Assembly: GCF_900078705.1 (NCBI RefSeq)
Contig: NZ_FKIF01000003.1
Location: 248,001-312,000 of the forward strand
Reading direction: 5' to 3'
Origin: Bordetella ansorpii
Lineage (GTDB): Bacteria; Pseudomonadota; Gammaproteobacteria; Burkholderiales; Burkholderiaceae_B
Length of the DNA stretch: 64,000 bases
Position numbers and translations under genes: made by a program. Of this stretch, positions 18,407-25,805 are shown in pieces. Position 1 is the first letter of the stretch; each line of letters starts with the position of its first letter. The notes below the pieces were generated by a model. It saw nothing but the letters and a program-made list of their open reading frames with translations. It was not told where the DNA came from and made no database searches.

Positions 18407-19864
18407 ATGTCTCGCGCCGATGCCTCCTCTGCCCAGCGCCCGGCCTGGGACACAGTGCTGACCGACATCGCAGACTACGTCTTCGACTATCGGATCGCCA
18501 GCCCGCTGGCCTACGAAACCGCCCGCAACTGCCTGATCGACACGCTGGGCTGCGGGCTGGAAGCGCTGGCGTATCCGGCGTGCCGCAAGCTGCTGGGCCC
18601 CCTCGTGCCGGGCACCGTGGTGCCCAACGGCGCCAGGGTGCCCGGCACGCAGTTCCAGCTCGATCCCGTGCAGGCCGCCTTCAACATCGGCGCCATGATC
18701 CGCTGGCTGGATTTCAACGACACCTGGCTGGCCGCCGAATGGGGCCATCCCTCCGACAACCTGGGGGGCATCCTGGCCGTGGCCGACTGGCTGTCGCGCA
18801 CCGCCGTGGCCGCCGGCAAGCCGCCGCTGGCCATGCGCGACGTGCTCACCGGCATGATCAAGGCGCATGAGATCCAGGGCTGCATCGCCCTGGAGAATTC
18901 TTTCAACGAGGTCGGCCTGGATCACGTGGTGCTGGTGAAGGTCGCGTCCACCGCCGTGGTGGCGCAACTGCTGGGCCTGACGCGCGAAGAAACCCTCAAT
19001 GCGATCTCGCTGGCCTGGGTGGACGGACAGAGCCTGCGCACCTACCGCCACGCGCCCAACACCGGCAGCAGGAAAAGCTGGGCCGCGGGCGACGCCACCA
19101 GCCGCGCCGTCCGCCTGGCCCTGATCGCGCGTACCGGCGAAATGGGCTATCCCACCGTGCTGACGGCCAGGACGTGGGGCTTCTACGACGTGCTGTTCGA
19201 GGGACGACCGTTCGCTTTCCAGCGCCCCTACGGCAGCTACGTGATGGAGAACGTGCTGTTCAAGATCTCGTATCCGGCCGAATTCCATGCGCAGACCGCC
19301 GTGGAATGCGCCATGGACCTGCACGGCAGGCTGGCGGCCGCCGGCAAGGGCGCGCACGACATCGAGCGCATCACCATCCGCACGCACGCGGCCTGCATCC
19401 GCATCATCGACAAGCAGGGACCGCTGAACAACCCGGCCGACCGCGATCACTGCATCCAGTACATGGTGGCCGTGCCGGTGCTGTTCGGGCGACTGACTGC
19501 GGCGGACTACGAAGACGGCATCGCCGGCGATCCGCGCATCGACGCGCTGCGCGGCCGCATCGTGTGTGAAGAAGATCCGGCCTTCACTAAGGACTATCAC
19601 GATCCGGACAAGCGCTCGATCGCCAACGCCCTGACCGTGCGCTTCAAGGACGGCACGCAATGGGACGAGATCGTGTGCGAATATCCCATCGGCCACAAGC
19701 GCCGGCGCGCCGACGGCATCCCGCTGCTGGAAGCCAAGTTCCGCACCAACCTGGCCCGCGTGTTTCCGGCGCGCCAGCAGCAGCGCATCCTGGACGTCTC
19801 GCTGAACCTGCAAATGCTGGAAGCGATGCCGGTGCACGAGTACGTGGATCTGTACGTGATCTGA
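18407..19864 (+). CDS. prpD: 2-Methylcitrate dehydratase PrpD (MmgE/PrpD family)
   Basis: Cofactor-independent dehydratase of the MmgE/PrpD family, 485 residues. Family motifs: [34 protein letters not shown] near residues 98-117, [15 protein letters not shown] and [16 protein letters not shown]. The start follows AAAGGAA (18392-18398) that overlaps the prpF stop, so the two are probably co-translated. Having PrpD in addition to AcnD-PrpF gives two routes for the same dehydration; this double set is also known in some Pseudomonas prp operons. Confidence 0.94.
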   Translation: MSRADASSAQRPAWDTVLTDIADYVFDYRIASPLAYETARNCLIDTLGCGLEALAYPACRKLLGPLVPGTVVPNGARVPGTQFQLDPVQAAFNIGAMIRWLDFNDTWLAAEWGHPSDNLGGILAVADWLSRTAVAAGKPPLAMRDVLTGMIKAHEIQGCIALENSFNEVGLDHVVLVKVASTAVVAQLLGLTREETLNAISLAWVDGQSLRTYRHAPNTGSRKSWAAGDATSRAVRLALIARTGEMGYPTVLTARTWGFYDVLFEGRPFAFQRPYGSYVMENVLFKISYPAEFHAQTAVECAMDLHGRLAAAGKGAHDIERITIRTHAACIRIIDKQGPLNNPADRDHCIQYMVAVPVLFGRLTAADYEDGIAGDPRIDALRGRIVCEEDPAFTKDYHDPDKRSIANALTVRFKDGTQWDEIVCEYPIGHKRRRADGIPLLEAKFRTNLARVFPARQQQRILDVSLNLQMLEAMPVHEYVDLYVI

Positions 19865-19926
19865 CGCCCGCGCGGACAGCGGGACCGGCGCCGTTACAAT
19901 GACAGATTCTTTACGGAGCGCGCGCC

Positions 19927-20349
19927 ATGCTGTGGGTCAAGGCCTTTCACATCGTCTTCATCGCGTCCTGGTTCGCCGGGCTGTTCTACCTGCCCCGCAT
20001 CTACGTGAACCTGGCCCAGCAAACCGATCCTGCGGCCCAGTCCTGTCTGCTGGGCATGGCCAGGCGGCTCTACCGCTTCATGACGATCCTGGCCGTCCCC
20101 GCCGTGCTGCTGGGCCTGTGGCTGTACGTGGGCTACGGCATCGGCATGGGCCCCGGCAACGGCTGGATGCACGGCAAGCTGCTGCTGGTCCTGCTGATCG
20201 TCGGCTACCATCACGCCTGCGGCGTCATGCTGCGCAAATTCGAACAGGGCCGCAACACGCGCCCGCATACCTTCTATCGCTGGTTCAACGAAGTTCCTGT
20301 CCTGCTGCTTGTGCTGGTAGTCGTGCTGGTCGTCGTCAAACCCTTTTAA
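19927..20349 (+). CDS. hemJ: Protoporphyrinogen IX oxidase HemJ
   Basis: Membrane haem-biosynthesis enzyme oxidising protoporphyrinogen IX to protoporphyrin IX. 140 residues with four hydrophobic segments. Family landmarks are VKAFHIVFIASWFAGLFYLP at the N-terminus (conserved His) and KLLLVLLIVGYHHACGVML in the third segment (conserved Lys and His), with FYRWFNEVPVLLLV before the last segment. ATG 19927 has ACGGAG about 8 nt upstream. The CopD/DUF2269-type annotation is an alternative label for related proteins, but the length and His/Lys pattern fit HemJ. Confidence 0.87.
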   Translation: MLWVKAFHIVFIASWFAGLFYLPRIYVNLAQQTDPAAQSCLLGMARRLYRFMTILAVPAVLLGLWLYVGYGIGMGPGNGWMHGKLLLVLLIVGYHHACGVMLRKFEQGRNTRPHTFYRWFNEVPVLLLVLVVVLVVVKPF

Positions 20350-20371
20350 TTCCCAGCCTCTGCTAACTCGC

Positions 20372-21964
20372 ATGTCATCCGACGATCAAGACCGTCCGCG
20401 CCGAACGCTATCGGTTACCAAGACCGCCCGCCCCGACGCGGACGACGACTCGCCGCGCCGCAAGCGCAGCGGCGCGCGCGCGCGCCAGGCCACCCAGCTG
20501 GAACGCGGCCGCGACAAGGATGACCGCCTGCGGCGGGCGCACTCCATGCCCGCGCAGCCGCGCCCAGAACCCAAGCGCTACACGGACCGCGAGATGCGGG
20601 ACACGCGCCGCGACGAACCGTCCCACCCGCCCGCTGGCGCCGCCTGGGACGACCTGCCCGCCACCGGCGCGGCCTGGGACGATTTGCCTGCCGACGCGCC
20701 GCAATGGGACGACGACGATGCGCCCGCGCGCGACACCGAGGCGCACGATGTCTCCGTGCACGTCGCCCCGCGCGAACGCGATCGCCCCGGCCGCGGCCGG
20801 GGCCGCTCGCAGCCCGCCGAGATCTTCCAGATCTTCGCGCCCTGCCCCCAGGGCCTGGAAGAAGCCCTGACCGCCGAAATGCAGGCGCTGGGCTTCGAAG
20901 ACGCCAGGACGGGCCGGGCCGGCTGCAGCTTTTCCGCCGACTGGTCGGGCGTGCAGCGCGCCAATCTGTATTCGCGCCTGGCCACGCGCATCCTGGCCCA
21001 GGTGGGACAGGGCGAGATCTCGCACGAGGACGACATCCTCGACCTGGCCTACGGCGTGCCCTGGGAACGCTGGTTCGGCGCGGAACAGACCCTGCGCGTG
21101 GACACGTCGGCCATCAAGAGCCCGGTGCGCAGCCTGCAGTACTGCAACCTGCGCGCCAAGGACGGCATCTGCGACCGCCTGCGCGACCGCGAAGGCGCCC
21201 GGCCCGACATCGACACCGTGCGTCCCGACGCGCGCGTGCACCTGTTCCTGCTGGGCACCATGGCCACGCTGTACCTGGACACGTCCGGCGAATCCCTGTT
21301 CAAGCGCGGCTGGCGCCTGGACAAGGGCGAAGCCCCGCTGCGCGAGAACCTGGCGGCGGGCATGCTGGCGCTGGCCGGCTGGGATCCGGCGGCCCCGCTG
21401 CTGGACCCCTTCTGCGGCAGCGGCACCATCCTGATCGAAGCCGCCTGGATCGCCCTGGGCGTGCCGGCCGGCGTGTCCCGGCCCTTCGGCTTCGAGCGGC
21501 TGCGCGACTTCGACCAGCGCCGCTGGCGCGACCTGAAGGACGATGCCCGCACCCGCATCCTGACCAGGCTGGACGCCCCGCTGGTGGGCTACGACCTCGA
21601 TCCGCGCGCCATCGATTTCGCGCGCGCCAACGCCGAGCGCGCCTGGCTGACCGACGAAACCATCCGCTTCGAGATCGGCGACGCGCGCGACATCGACGCG
21701 CCCGCCGAGTCCGGCTGGATCGTCACCAATCCGCCTTACGGCGAGCGCATGGAAGAGCACGACGAGACGCTGTGGCGCGACTGGTCGGCCTGCCTGAAGC
21801 GCCGTTTCGCCGGCTGGCAGTTGCACGTCATCACCAGCGACATGACCCTGCCACAGCGCCTGCGCCTGAAGCCCCAGCGCCGCATCCCGCTGCACAACGG
21901 CTCGCTCGACTGCCGCCTGTTCGGTTTCGAGCTGGCCGCGGGCAGCTACCGCGACGCTTCCTGA
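20372..21964 (+). CDS. rlmL: THUMP-domain class I RNA methyltransferase (RlmL-like), with disordered N-terminal extension
   Basis: Probable 23S rRNA guanine-N2 methyltransferase (the RlmL half of E. coli RlmKL). 530 residues. Residues 1-150 are highly charged and disordered, with an Arg-rich part and then three related units ending WDDLPA, WDDLPA and WDDDD. The THUMP domain starts near 155 (IFAPCPQGLEEALTAEMQ). The methyltransferase domain has DPFCGSGTILIEAAW near 345 and the catalytic NPPYGERM near 452. No RlmK half follows. The domain call is firm; the exact target G2445 is inferred from the family. Starts 22 bp after hemJ. Confidence 0.85.
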   Translation: MSSDDQDRPRRTLSVTKTARPDADDDSPRRKRSGARARQATQLERGRDKDDRLRRAHSMPAQPRPEPKRYTDREMRDTRRDEPSHPPAGAAWDDLPATGAAWDDLPADAPQWDDDDAPARDTEAHDVSVHVAPRERDRPGRGRGRSQPAEIFQIFAPCPQGLEEALTAEMQALGFEDARTGRAGCSFSADWSGVQRANLYSRLATRILAQVGQGEISHEDDILDLAYGVPWERWFGAEQTLRVDTSAIKSPVRSLQYCNLRAKDGICDRLRDREGARPDIDTVRPDARVHLFLLGTMATLYLDTSGESLFKRGWRLDKGEAPLRENLAAGMLALAGWDPAAPLLDPFCGSGTILIEAAWIALGVPAGVSRPFGFERLRDFDQRRWRDLKDDARTRILTRLDAPLVGYDLDPRAIDFARANAERAWLTDETIRFEIGDARDIDAPAESGWIVTNPPYGERMEEHDETLWRDWSACLKRRFAGWQLHVITSDMTLPQRLRLKPQRRIPLHNGSLDCRLFGFELAAGSYRDAS

Positions 21965-22120
21965 GCCCGAGCCCCGTCCTGGTGCCCCTGGCGCCAGGAC
22001 GAACACCGGCATCGTTGTAAAAGGGCAGCAATCTCGGCTCGCTATCGTGCCTCTATCCGCCACAAGCGCGCTGAATTGGGGCATCATCAGCACCAGGATC
22101 GCGCGTCGTGCACCAGGCAC

Positions 22121-22165
22121 TTGCACAATTCCAGGGTTAACCCTAAAATCCGGGTTAACCCTAAA
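22121..22165 (+). promoter_or_regulatory. Sigma-70 promoter overlapped by two identical palindromic operators
   Basis: TTGCAC (22121-22126) and TAAAAT (22144-22149) are spaced 17 bp. GGGTTAACCCTAAA occurs twice, at 22134-22147 and 22152-22165, exactly 18 bp apart. The first copy extends to the perfect 12-bp palindrome AGGGTTAACCCT between the -35 and -10 boxes; the second palindrome GGGTTAACCC covers the expected start site near 22156. This is a textbook layout for tight repression. The repressor is not identifiable here. Confidence 0.65.
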
Positions 22166-22196
22166 CAAAAGACCGCCGTGGGATAAGAACTCCGGC

Positions 22197-22388
22197 GTGA
22201 AGCAAGTGATCAAGATCCCGCACGGCGTCGTCATGAGCGACGAACTCGAACGCCAACTGATGGTGCAAGCCATGCAAGAGCAATTCCGCCCGCACCCGTT
22301 GCGCGCCCTGCTCGCCGGCCTGCGCAAACTGATGGCCCGCGCCCAACGTCCGGCGCAGATCAAGACCGCCGCGGCTTCCGCCGCCTGA
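22197..22388 (+). CDS. Small basic protein of unknown function
   Basis: I do not recognise this gene. A reading frame of 63 codons from GTG 22197 gives a small protein with an amphipathic, Arg/Leu-rich middle (RPHPLRALLAGLRKLMARAQ) and an Ala-rich end. The frame is open further upstream, but the mapped promoter (-10 at 22144-22149) limits the start to after about 22156; ATG 22233 (MSDELERQ) is the other candidate. No strong ribosome site is seen for either. A double-operator promoter upstream and two stem-loops with T-runs just downstream delimit it as a single-gene transcript, which is the best evidence that it is real. Confidence 0.5.
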   Translation: MKQVIKIPHGVVMSDELERQLMVQAMQEQFRPHPLRALLAGLRKLMARAQRPAQIKTAAASAA

Positions 22389-22417
22389 TTCCGCGGCGCT
22401 GTAACGATTTCCCCTTG

Positions 22418-22437
22418 GGGGCTGCATAGCCCCTTTT
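22418..22437 (+). terminator. Short hairpin with T-run after the small ORF
   Basis: GGGGCT (22418-22423) and AGCCCC (22428-22433) form a 6-bp stem with a GCAT loop, followed by TTTT. It is the first of two stacked terminators. Confidence 0.5.
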
Positions 22438-22439
22438 CC

Positions 22440-22467
22440 AACCCGCCCTTATCGGCGGGTTTTTTTT
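22440..22467 (+). terminator. Intrinsic terminator after the small ORF
   Basis: AACCCGCC (22440-22447) pairs with GGCGGGTT (22454-22461) over a 6-nt loop, followed by an uninterrupted T-run of eight (22460-22467). A strong rho-independent terminator. Confidence 0.85.
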
Positions 22468-22561
22468 GCCGCCGGCCGTCCCAAGATAAAAAATCCCCCT
22501 CGGGAGGCAGCAAGCCGAAGGCGCGGCGTGGGGGCATTTCACCGCCGGCCCGCCTGGCAAT

Positions 22562-23446
22562 TCAGGCCGCCGGACAGCGAAACCATCCCGCCGGGTACTG
22601 CTCGCACATGAACGCCACGAAGGCCTGCACTTTGGGACTTTGCAACCGGCGGGACGTGTGCAGCACCCAGAGTTCGACGTCGCCACCGGCAACCCCCCAG
22701 GAAACCAGTTCGCCGGTCTCCAACTGACGCTCGATCACCGAGCGCGGCAGCATGGCCACGCCCGCCCCGGCACGCGCGGCATCGCGCACCGCCAGCAGCG
22801 ACGACAGGCGCAGTACCGGCCGCGGCTCGACCACGAGCGCGCCCTCGTCCACCGGCCAGACCTCCGCGTCGCGATGGGTCTGCATGACGACGGCCGGCGC
22901 CTCGACAGGCTGGCCGCGCGCGCCCTTCGGCGCCGGCAGGGATGGCGCGGCGGCAAGCACCAGCCTGTCCCGGGCAAAGCATCGGCCCACCAGGGCGCTG
23001 TCCTTGCGCGGATTGGCGCGGATGGCGACGTCGAAATGCTCGTCGACCAGGTCGACGAAGCGATCCTCCGCCACCGCCTCGATCCGCACCTCGGGATAAC
23101 GCGCCAGGAAACGCGCCGCCAATCCGCCCAGGGCCACCTGCGAGAACAGGATGGGCGCGGCGATGCGCAACGTGCCTCGCGGCGTCTCCTGGCCCTCCCG
23201 CGCCGCCGTGATCGCATCGGCGACCTCGTGCATCGGTCCCTCCATGCGGGCCAGCAGCAACTGTCCGGCATCGGTCAGCGCCAGGCCGAGGCCCCCGCGC
23301 TCGATGAGCCGTACACCCAGCGACGCCTCCAGGTCGGCGACCCGGCGAGACAACGTCGCCTTGGACCGGCCGCTGGCGCGGCTGGCCTTGCCGAAACCGC
23401 CGTGTGCGGCCACCAACTGGAAATCCGCCAATGCGTTGAGATCCAT
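22562..23446 (-). CDS. LysR-family transcriptional regulator
   Basis: 294 residues. The N-terminal LysR helix-turn-helix (FQLVAAHGGFGKASRASGRS, then KATLSRRVADLEASLGVRL) is followed by a substrate-binding domain starting near residue 90 (RGTLRIAAPILFSQ). It belongs to the group whose N-terminus reads DLNALxDFxLVAxHGGF. It is divergent from a DUF1857-like gene, 113 bp away, with an imperfect palindrome between them, so control of that neighbour is likely. The ligand is unknown. Confidence 0.92.
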   Translation of the reverse strand: MDLNALADFQLVAAHGGFGKASRASGRSKATLSRRVADLEASLGVRLIERGGLGLALTDAGQLLLARMEGPMHEVADAITAAREGQETPRGTLRIAAPILFSQVALGGLAARFLARYPEVRIEAVAEDRFVDLVDEHFDVAIRANPRKDSALVGRCFARDRLVLAAAPSLPAPKGARGQPVEAPAVVMQTHRDAEVWPVDEGALVVEPRPVLRLSSLLAVRDAARAGAGVAMLPRSVIERQLETGELVSWGVAGGDVELWVLHTSRRLQSPKVQAFVAFMCEQYPAGWFRCPAA

Positions 23447-23470
23447 GCCGTCTCATTTTCAATACAGGAT

Positions 23471-23487
23471 GTCTATATTTTATGGAC
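23471..23487. promoter_or_regulatory. Imperfect palindrome between LysR gene and its divergent neighbour
   Basis: GTCTATA (23471-23477) and TATGGAC (23481-23487) match as an inverted repeat at 6 of 7 positions around TTT. Such a site in a divergent LysR intergenic region is a typical LysR operator candidate; the 113-bp gap is AT-rich compared with its surroundings. Confidence 0.4.
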
Positions 23488-23559
23488 TGTGTTTTGAATA
23501 TGAAACCGCCTATCGTTTGTTCCTGCCCACTCGAAACCCAACCCCAAGGAGCAAACACC

Positions 23560-24033
23560 ATGATCTACTCGACCGCCACCGTCGCCGTGAATCCCGCTGG
23601 CGAAACCCCGCTGACCCGTGCCCAGGTCTGGCAGGGCCTGGTCCTGAAGGCCCGCGACGCCCGGCTGTTCCTGCCGCCCGGCCTGTGCACCCAATGCGAT
23701 GTCCTGCAGGATGATCGGACGCATATCGTGCGCGAGGCCACCATCGCCGGCGCCACACTGCGCGAGCTCATCACGTTCGAGCCGGAGAGCAAAGTCACCT
23801 TCTTCCAGGCCACCGGCCCGCGCGAAGGCGCGATCATCAACGAACTGTCCGAGGATGCCGACGGCACGCTGTGGCTGCGCTTCTACTGCTACCTGGGCCT
23901 GCGCGGCAAGACGCCGAACGGTCCCGAGGAACAGGCCGAGCAGCAGTGGATGGACGGCGACAAGGGCTACCGCAGCGCGCTGCTCTCGACGCTTGCGCGC
24001 ACCCGCGAACTGGTGGCGCAAGGCCGGCTCTGA
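23560..24033 (+). CDS. AtaL/DUF1857-like SRPBCC protein
   Basis: 157 residues beginning MIYSTATVAVNPAGETPLTR, which resembles the DUF1857 family (SRPBCC/START-like fold, AtaL-type). The conserved pattern LTRAQVWQGLVLKARDARLFLPP is followed by a beta-rich region (RELITFEPESKVTFFQATGP) and a C-terminal helix. ATG 23560 has AAGGAG (23546-23551) 8 nt upstream; the frame is open 26 codons earlier but without a ribosome site. Members of this fold bind small hydrophobic ligands or help polyketide/aromatic conversions; no function is assigned here. Divergent from and probably controlled by the LysR gene. Confidence 0.7.
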   Translation: MIYSTATVAVNPAGETPLTRAQVWQGLVLKARDARLFLPPGLCTQCDVLQDDRTHIVREATIAGATLRELITFEPESKVTFFQATGPREGAIINELSEDADGTLWLRFYCYLGLRGKTPNGPEEQAEQQWMDGDKGYRSALLSTLARTRELVAQGRL

Positions 24034-24138
24034 TCACCGGGCGAAAGGTGGCGGATGCCTCGCCGCCTTTCAGCGTATTCCCTCGCTTTTGCCGGCGGGC
24101 CGCTCATCCGCGCCCGAGCCGCGCCATAATAGGCGCCC

Positions 24139-24672
24139 ATGATCACCGCCCAGGACCTTTCCGCCACGCCCAGCCGCGCCCGGCGCTTCGCCTGCATGAT
24201 GTATGAAGGCGTGCTGCTGTTCGGCGTCGTGTTCCTGGCCGACTATCTGCTGGATACGCTGACGCAAAGCCGCCACGCCCTGGCGCTGCGGCCGCAACGG
24301 CAGGCCTGGCTGTTCGTGGTGATCGGCATCTATCTGGTCCTGTGCTGGCGGCGCGGCGGCCAGACCCTGCCGATGAAGACCTGGCACATCCGCCTGGTCG
24401 ACCGCGACGGACAGCGGCCCGGGCTGGGCCGCCTGGTCTGGCGCTATGTGCTGATCTGGCCGCCCATGCTGGCCGTCATCGGCCTGATCTCGCTCGGTTC
24501 GGGCGCCACGGGTTGGCGCTCGATCGACATGCTGGTCGTCGCCGCGCCCTTCGTATCGTTCCTGTGGACCTGGGTGGATGCCGACGGCCAGTTCCTGCAC
24601 GACCGCCTGGCCGGCACCCGCCTGCGCAACGCCCCGCCCCGCCAGCGGGCCGTGACCCTGAAGCAAGGATAG
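24139..24672 (+). CDS. RDD family membrane protein
   Basis: 177 residues with the RDD domain: a first segment starting ARRFACMMYEGVLLFGVVFL, the conserved Arg-x-Asp region replaced here by RARRFACMMYE, and the TLPMKTWHIRLVDRDGQRPG motif between the second and third segments. It ends with the characteristic HDRLAGTRLR. RDD proteins are inner-membrane proteins of mostly unknown role, some linked to ion exchange. Two aspartates of the name-giving motif are not obvious in the first segment. Confidence 0.82.
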   Translation: MITAQDLSATPSRARRFACMMYEGVLLFGVVFLADYLLDTLTQSRHALALRPQRQAWLFVVIGIYLVLCWRRGGQTLPMKTWHIRLVDRDGQRPGLGRLVWRYVLIWPPMLAVIGLISLGSGATGWRSIDMLVVAAPFVSFLWTWVDADGQFLHDRLAGTRLRNAPPRQRAVTLKQG

Positions 24673-24769
24673 GGACACATCCGTCACATAGCAGTCACCG
24701 ATCTTTCATGCTGACGTCATGCCCGGCTGGTCTCATGCCAAGGCAAGACGGGCTGAACGGAAGACCACG

Positions 24770-25603
24770 GTGAACGACATCCATCCGACGCGTTGGCGCA
24801 CATTATGGCTATCCGACATTCATTTGGGTACCAGTGGATGCAAGGCGCAATTCCTGCTTGATTTCCTCGACCACAACGACGCCGATACGCTTTATCTGGT
24901 GGGTGACATCGTCGACGGCTGGCAACTGCGCAAGCACTGGCACTGGCCCCGCGCGCACAACGACGTGGTCCAGCGCATCCTGCGCAAGGCCCGCAACGGC
25001 ACCCGCGTGGTGTTCATCCCCGGCAATCACGACGAATTCGCCCGCGAGTTCATCGGCTACGCCTTCGGCGACATCGAGATCCTCGACGAAGAAGTGCACG
25101 TCACCGCAAAGGGCCAGAAGCTGCTGGTGCTGCACGGCGACCAGTTCGACGGGGTCATCCAGCACAGCAAGTGGCTGGCCCACCTGGGCGACTCGCTCTA
25201 CCAGTTCGCGCTGTGGCTGAACAACCACTACAACCGCCTGCGCCACCGCATGGGCCTGAACTACTGGTCCCTGTCGCAGTACCTGAAGCACAAGGTGAAG
25301 AACGCGGTCTCGTTCATCACCAACTTCGAGGAAGCGCTGGCCGGCGAGGCCCGCCGCCGGGGCCTGGACGGCGTGGTCTGCGGCCACATCCACAAGCCCG
25401 AACTGCGCGACATCGACGGCGTGCTGTACTGCAACGACGGCGACTGGGTGGAAAGCCTGTCGGCCCTGGCCGAATCCCAGGACGGCGCCCTGCACCTGCT
25501 GGATTGGGCCAGCGTGCTGGCGCAACGTGAAAACCCCGCGCGGACGCGCCGCTCGCTGGCGCTGCCCGACCTGCCTTCGGCAGTCGGCCGCACCAGCAAG
25601 TAG
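24770..25603 (+). CDS. UDP-2,3-diacylglucosamine diphosphatase-like metallophosphoesterase
   Basis: Calcineurin-type phosphoesterase of the LpxH-like group, which hydrolyses UDP-2,3-diacylglucosamine in lipid A synthesis. All five metal/substrate motifs are present: LSDIHLG, VGDIVDGW, IPGNHDEF, LHGDQFDG and CGHIHKPE. I use GTG 24770 (MNDIHPTRWRTLWLSD), which has GGAAG 6 nt upstream; an ATG at 24719 adds 17 residues of atypical sequence. About 277 residues, longer than E. coli LpxH (240), as in the LpxH2-type paralogues, so the exact substrate is uncertain. Confidence 0.8.
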   Translation: MNDIHPTRWRTLWLSDIHLGTSGCKAQFLLDFLDHNDADTLYLVGDIVDGWQLRKHWHWPRAHNDVVQRILRKARNGTRVVFIPGNHDEFAREFIGYAFGDIEILDEEVHVTAKGQKLLVLHGDQFDGVIQHSKWLAHLGDSLYQFALWLNNHYNRLRHRMGLNYWSLSQYLKHKVKNAVSFITNFEEALAGEARRRGLDGVVCGHIHKPELRDIDGVLYCNDGDWVESLSALAESQDGALHLLDWASVLAQRENPARTRRSLALPDLPSAVGRTSK

Positions 25604-25609
25604 ATACGA

Positions 25610-25636
25610 GCAAAGCGTCCGTTCGGGGCGCTTTGC
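25610..25636 (+). terminator. Hairpin after the LpxH-like gene
   Basis: GCAAAGCG (25610-25617) pairs with CGCTTTGC (25629-25636) across an 11-nt loop that can pair further. The following T-run is weak. The remaining ~170 bp to the next start shows no other gene. Confidence 0.5.
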
Positions 25637-25805
25637 CTTGGGGGCGCCGGCTCGCCAAAGAAGTAAGCGTCCGTAAAAACCCGTATATGTCCCCTGTTTG
25701 GGACCCGGGCATGTTGCAGTTCACGGCCCTCTAGGTCATGCTTGCGGTTGGGGAGACCGGCGGTCCCCCCCTTTCGTAGCAACCGCGCGCTTACTACATA
25801 GGGCC

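Noticed and set aside
13117-18468. Very long minus-strand open frame opposite prpC, acnD and prpF
   Set aside because: It spans several real genes in antisense. The codon pattern is the mirror of their third-position GC bias, and no ribosome site or motif supports it.
22418-22467. Possible attenuator or riboswitch after the small ORF
   Set aside because: The stems lie after the stop codon and carry T-runs, so simple terminators are the better reading.
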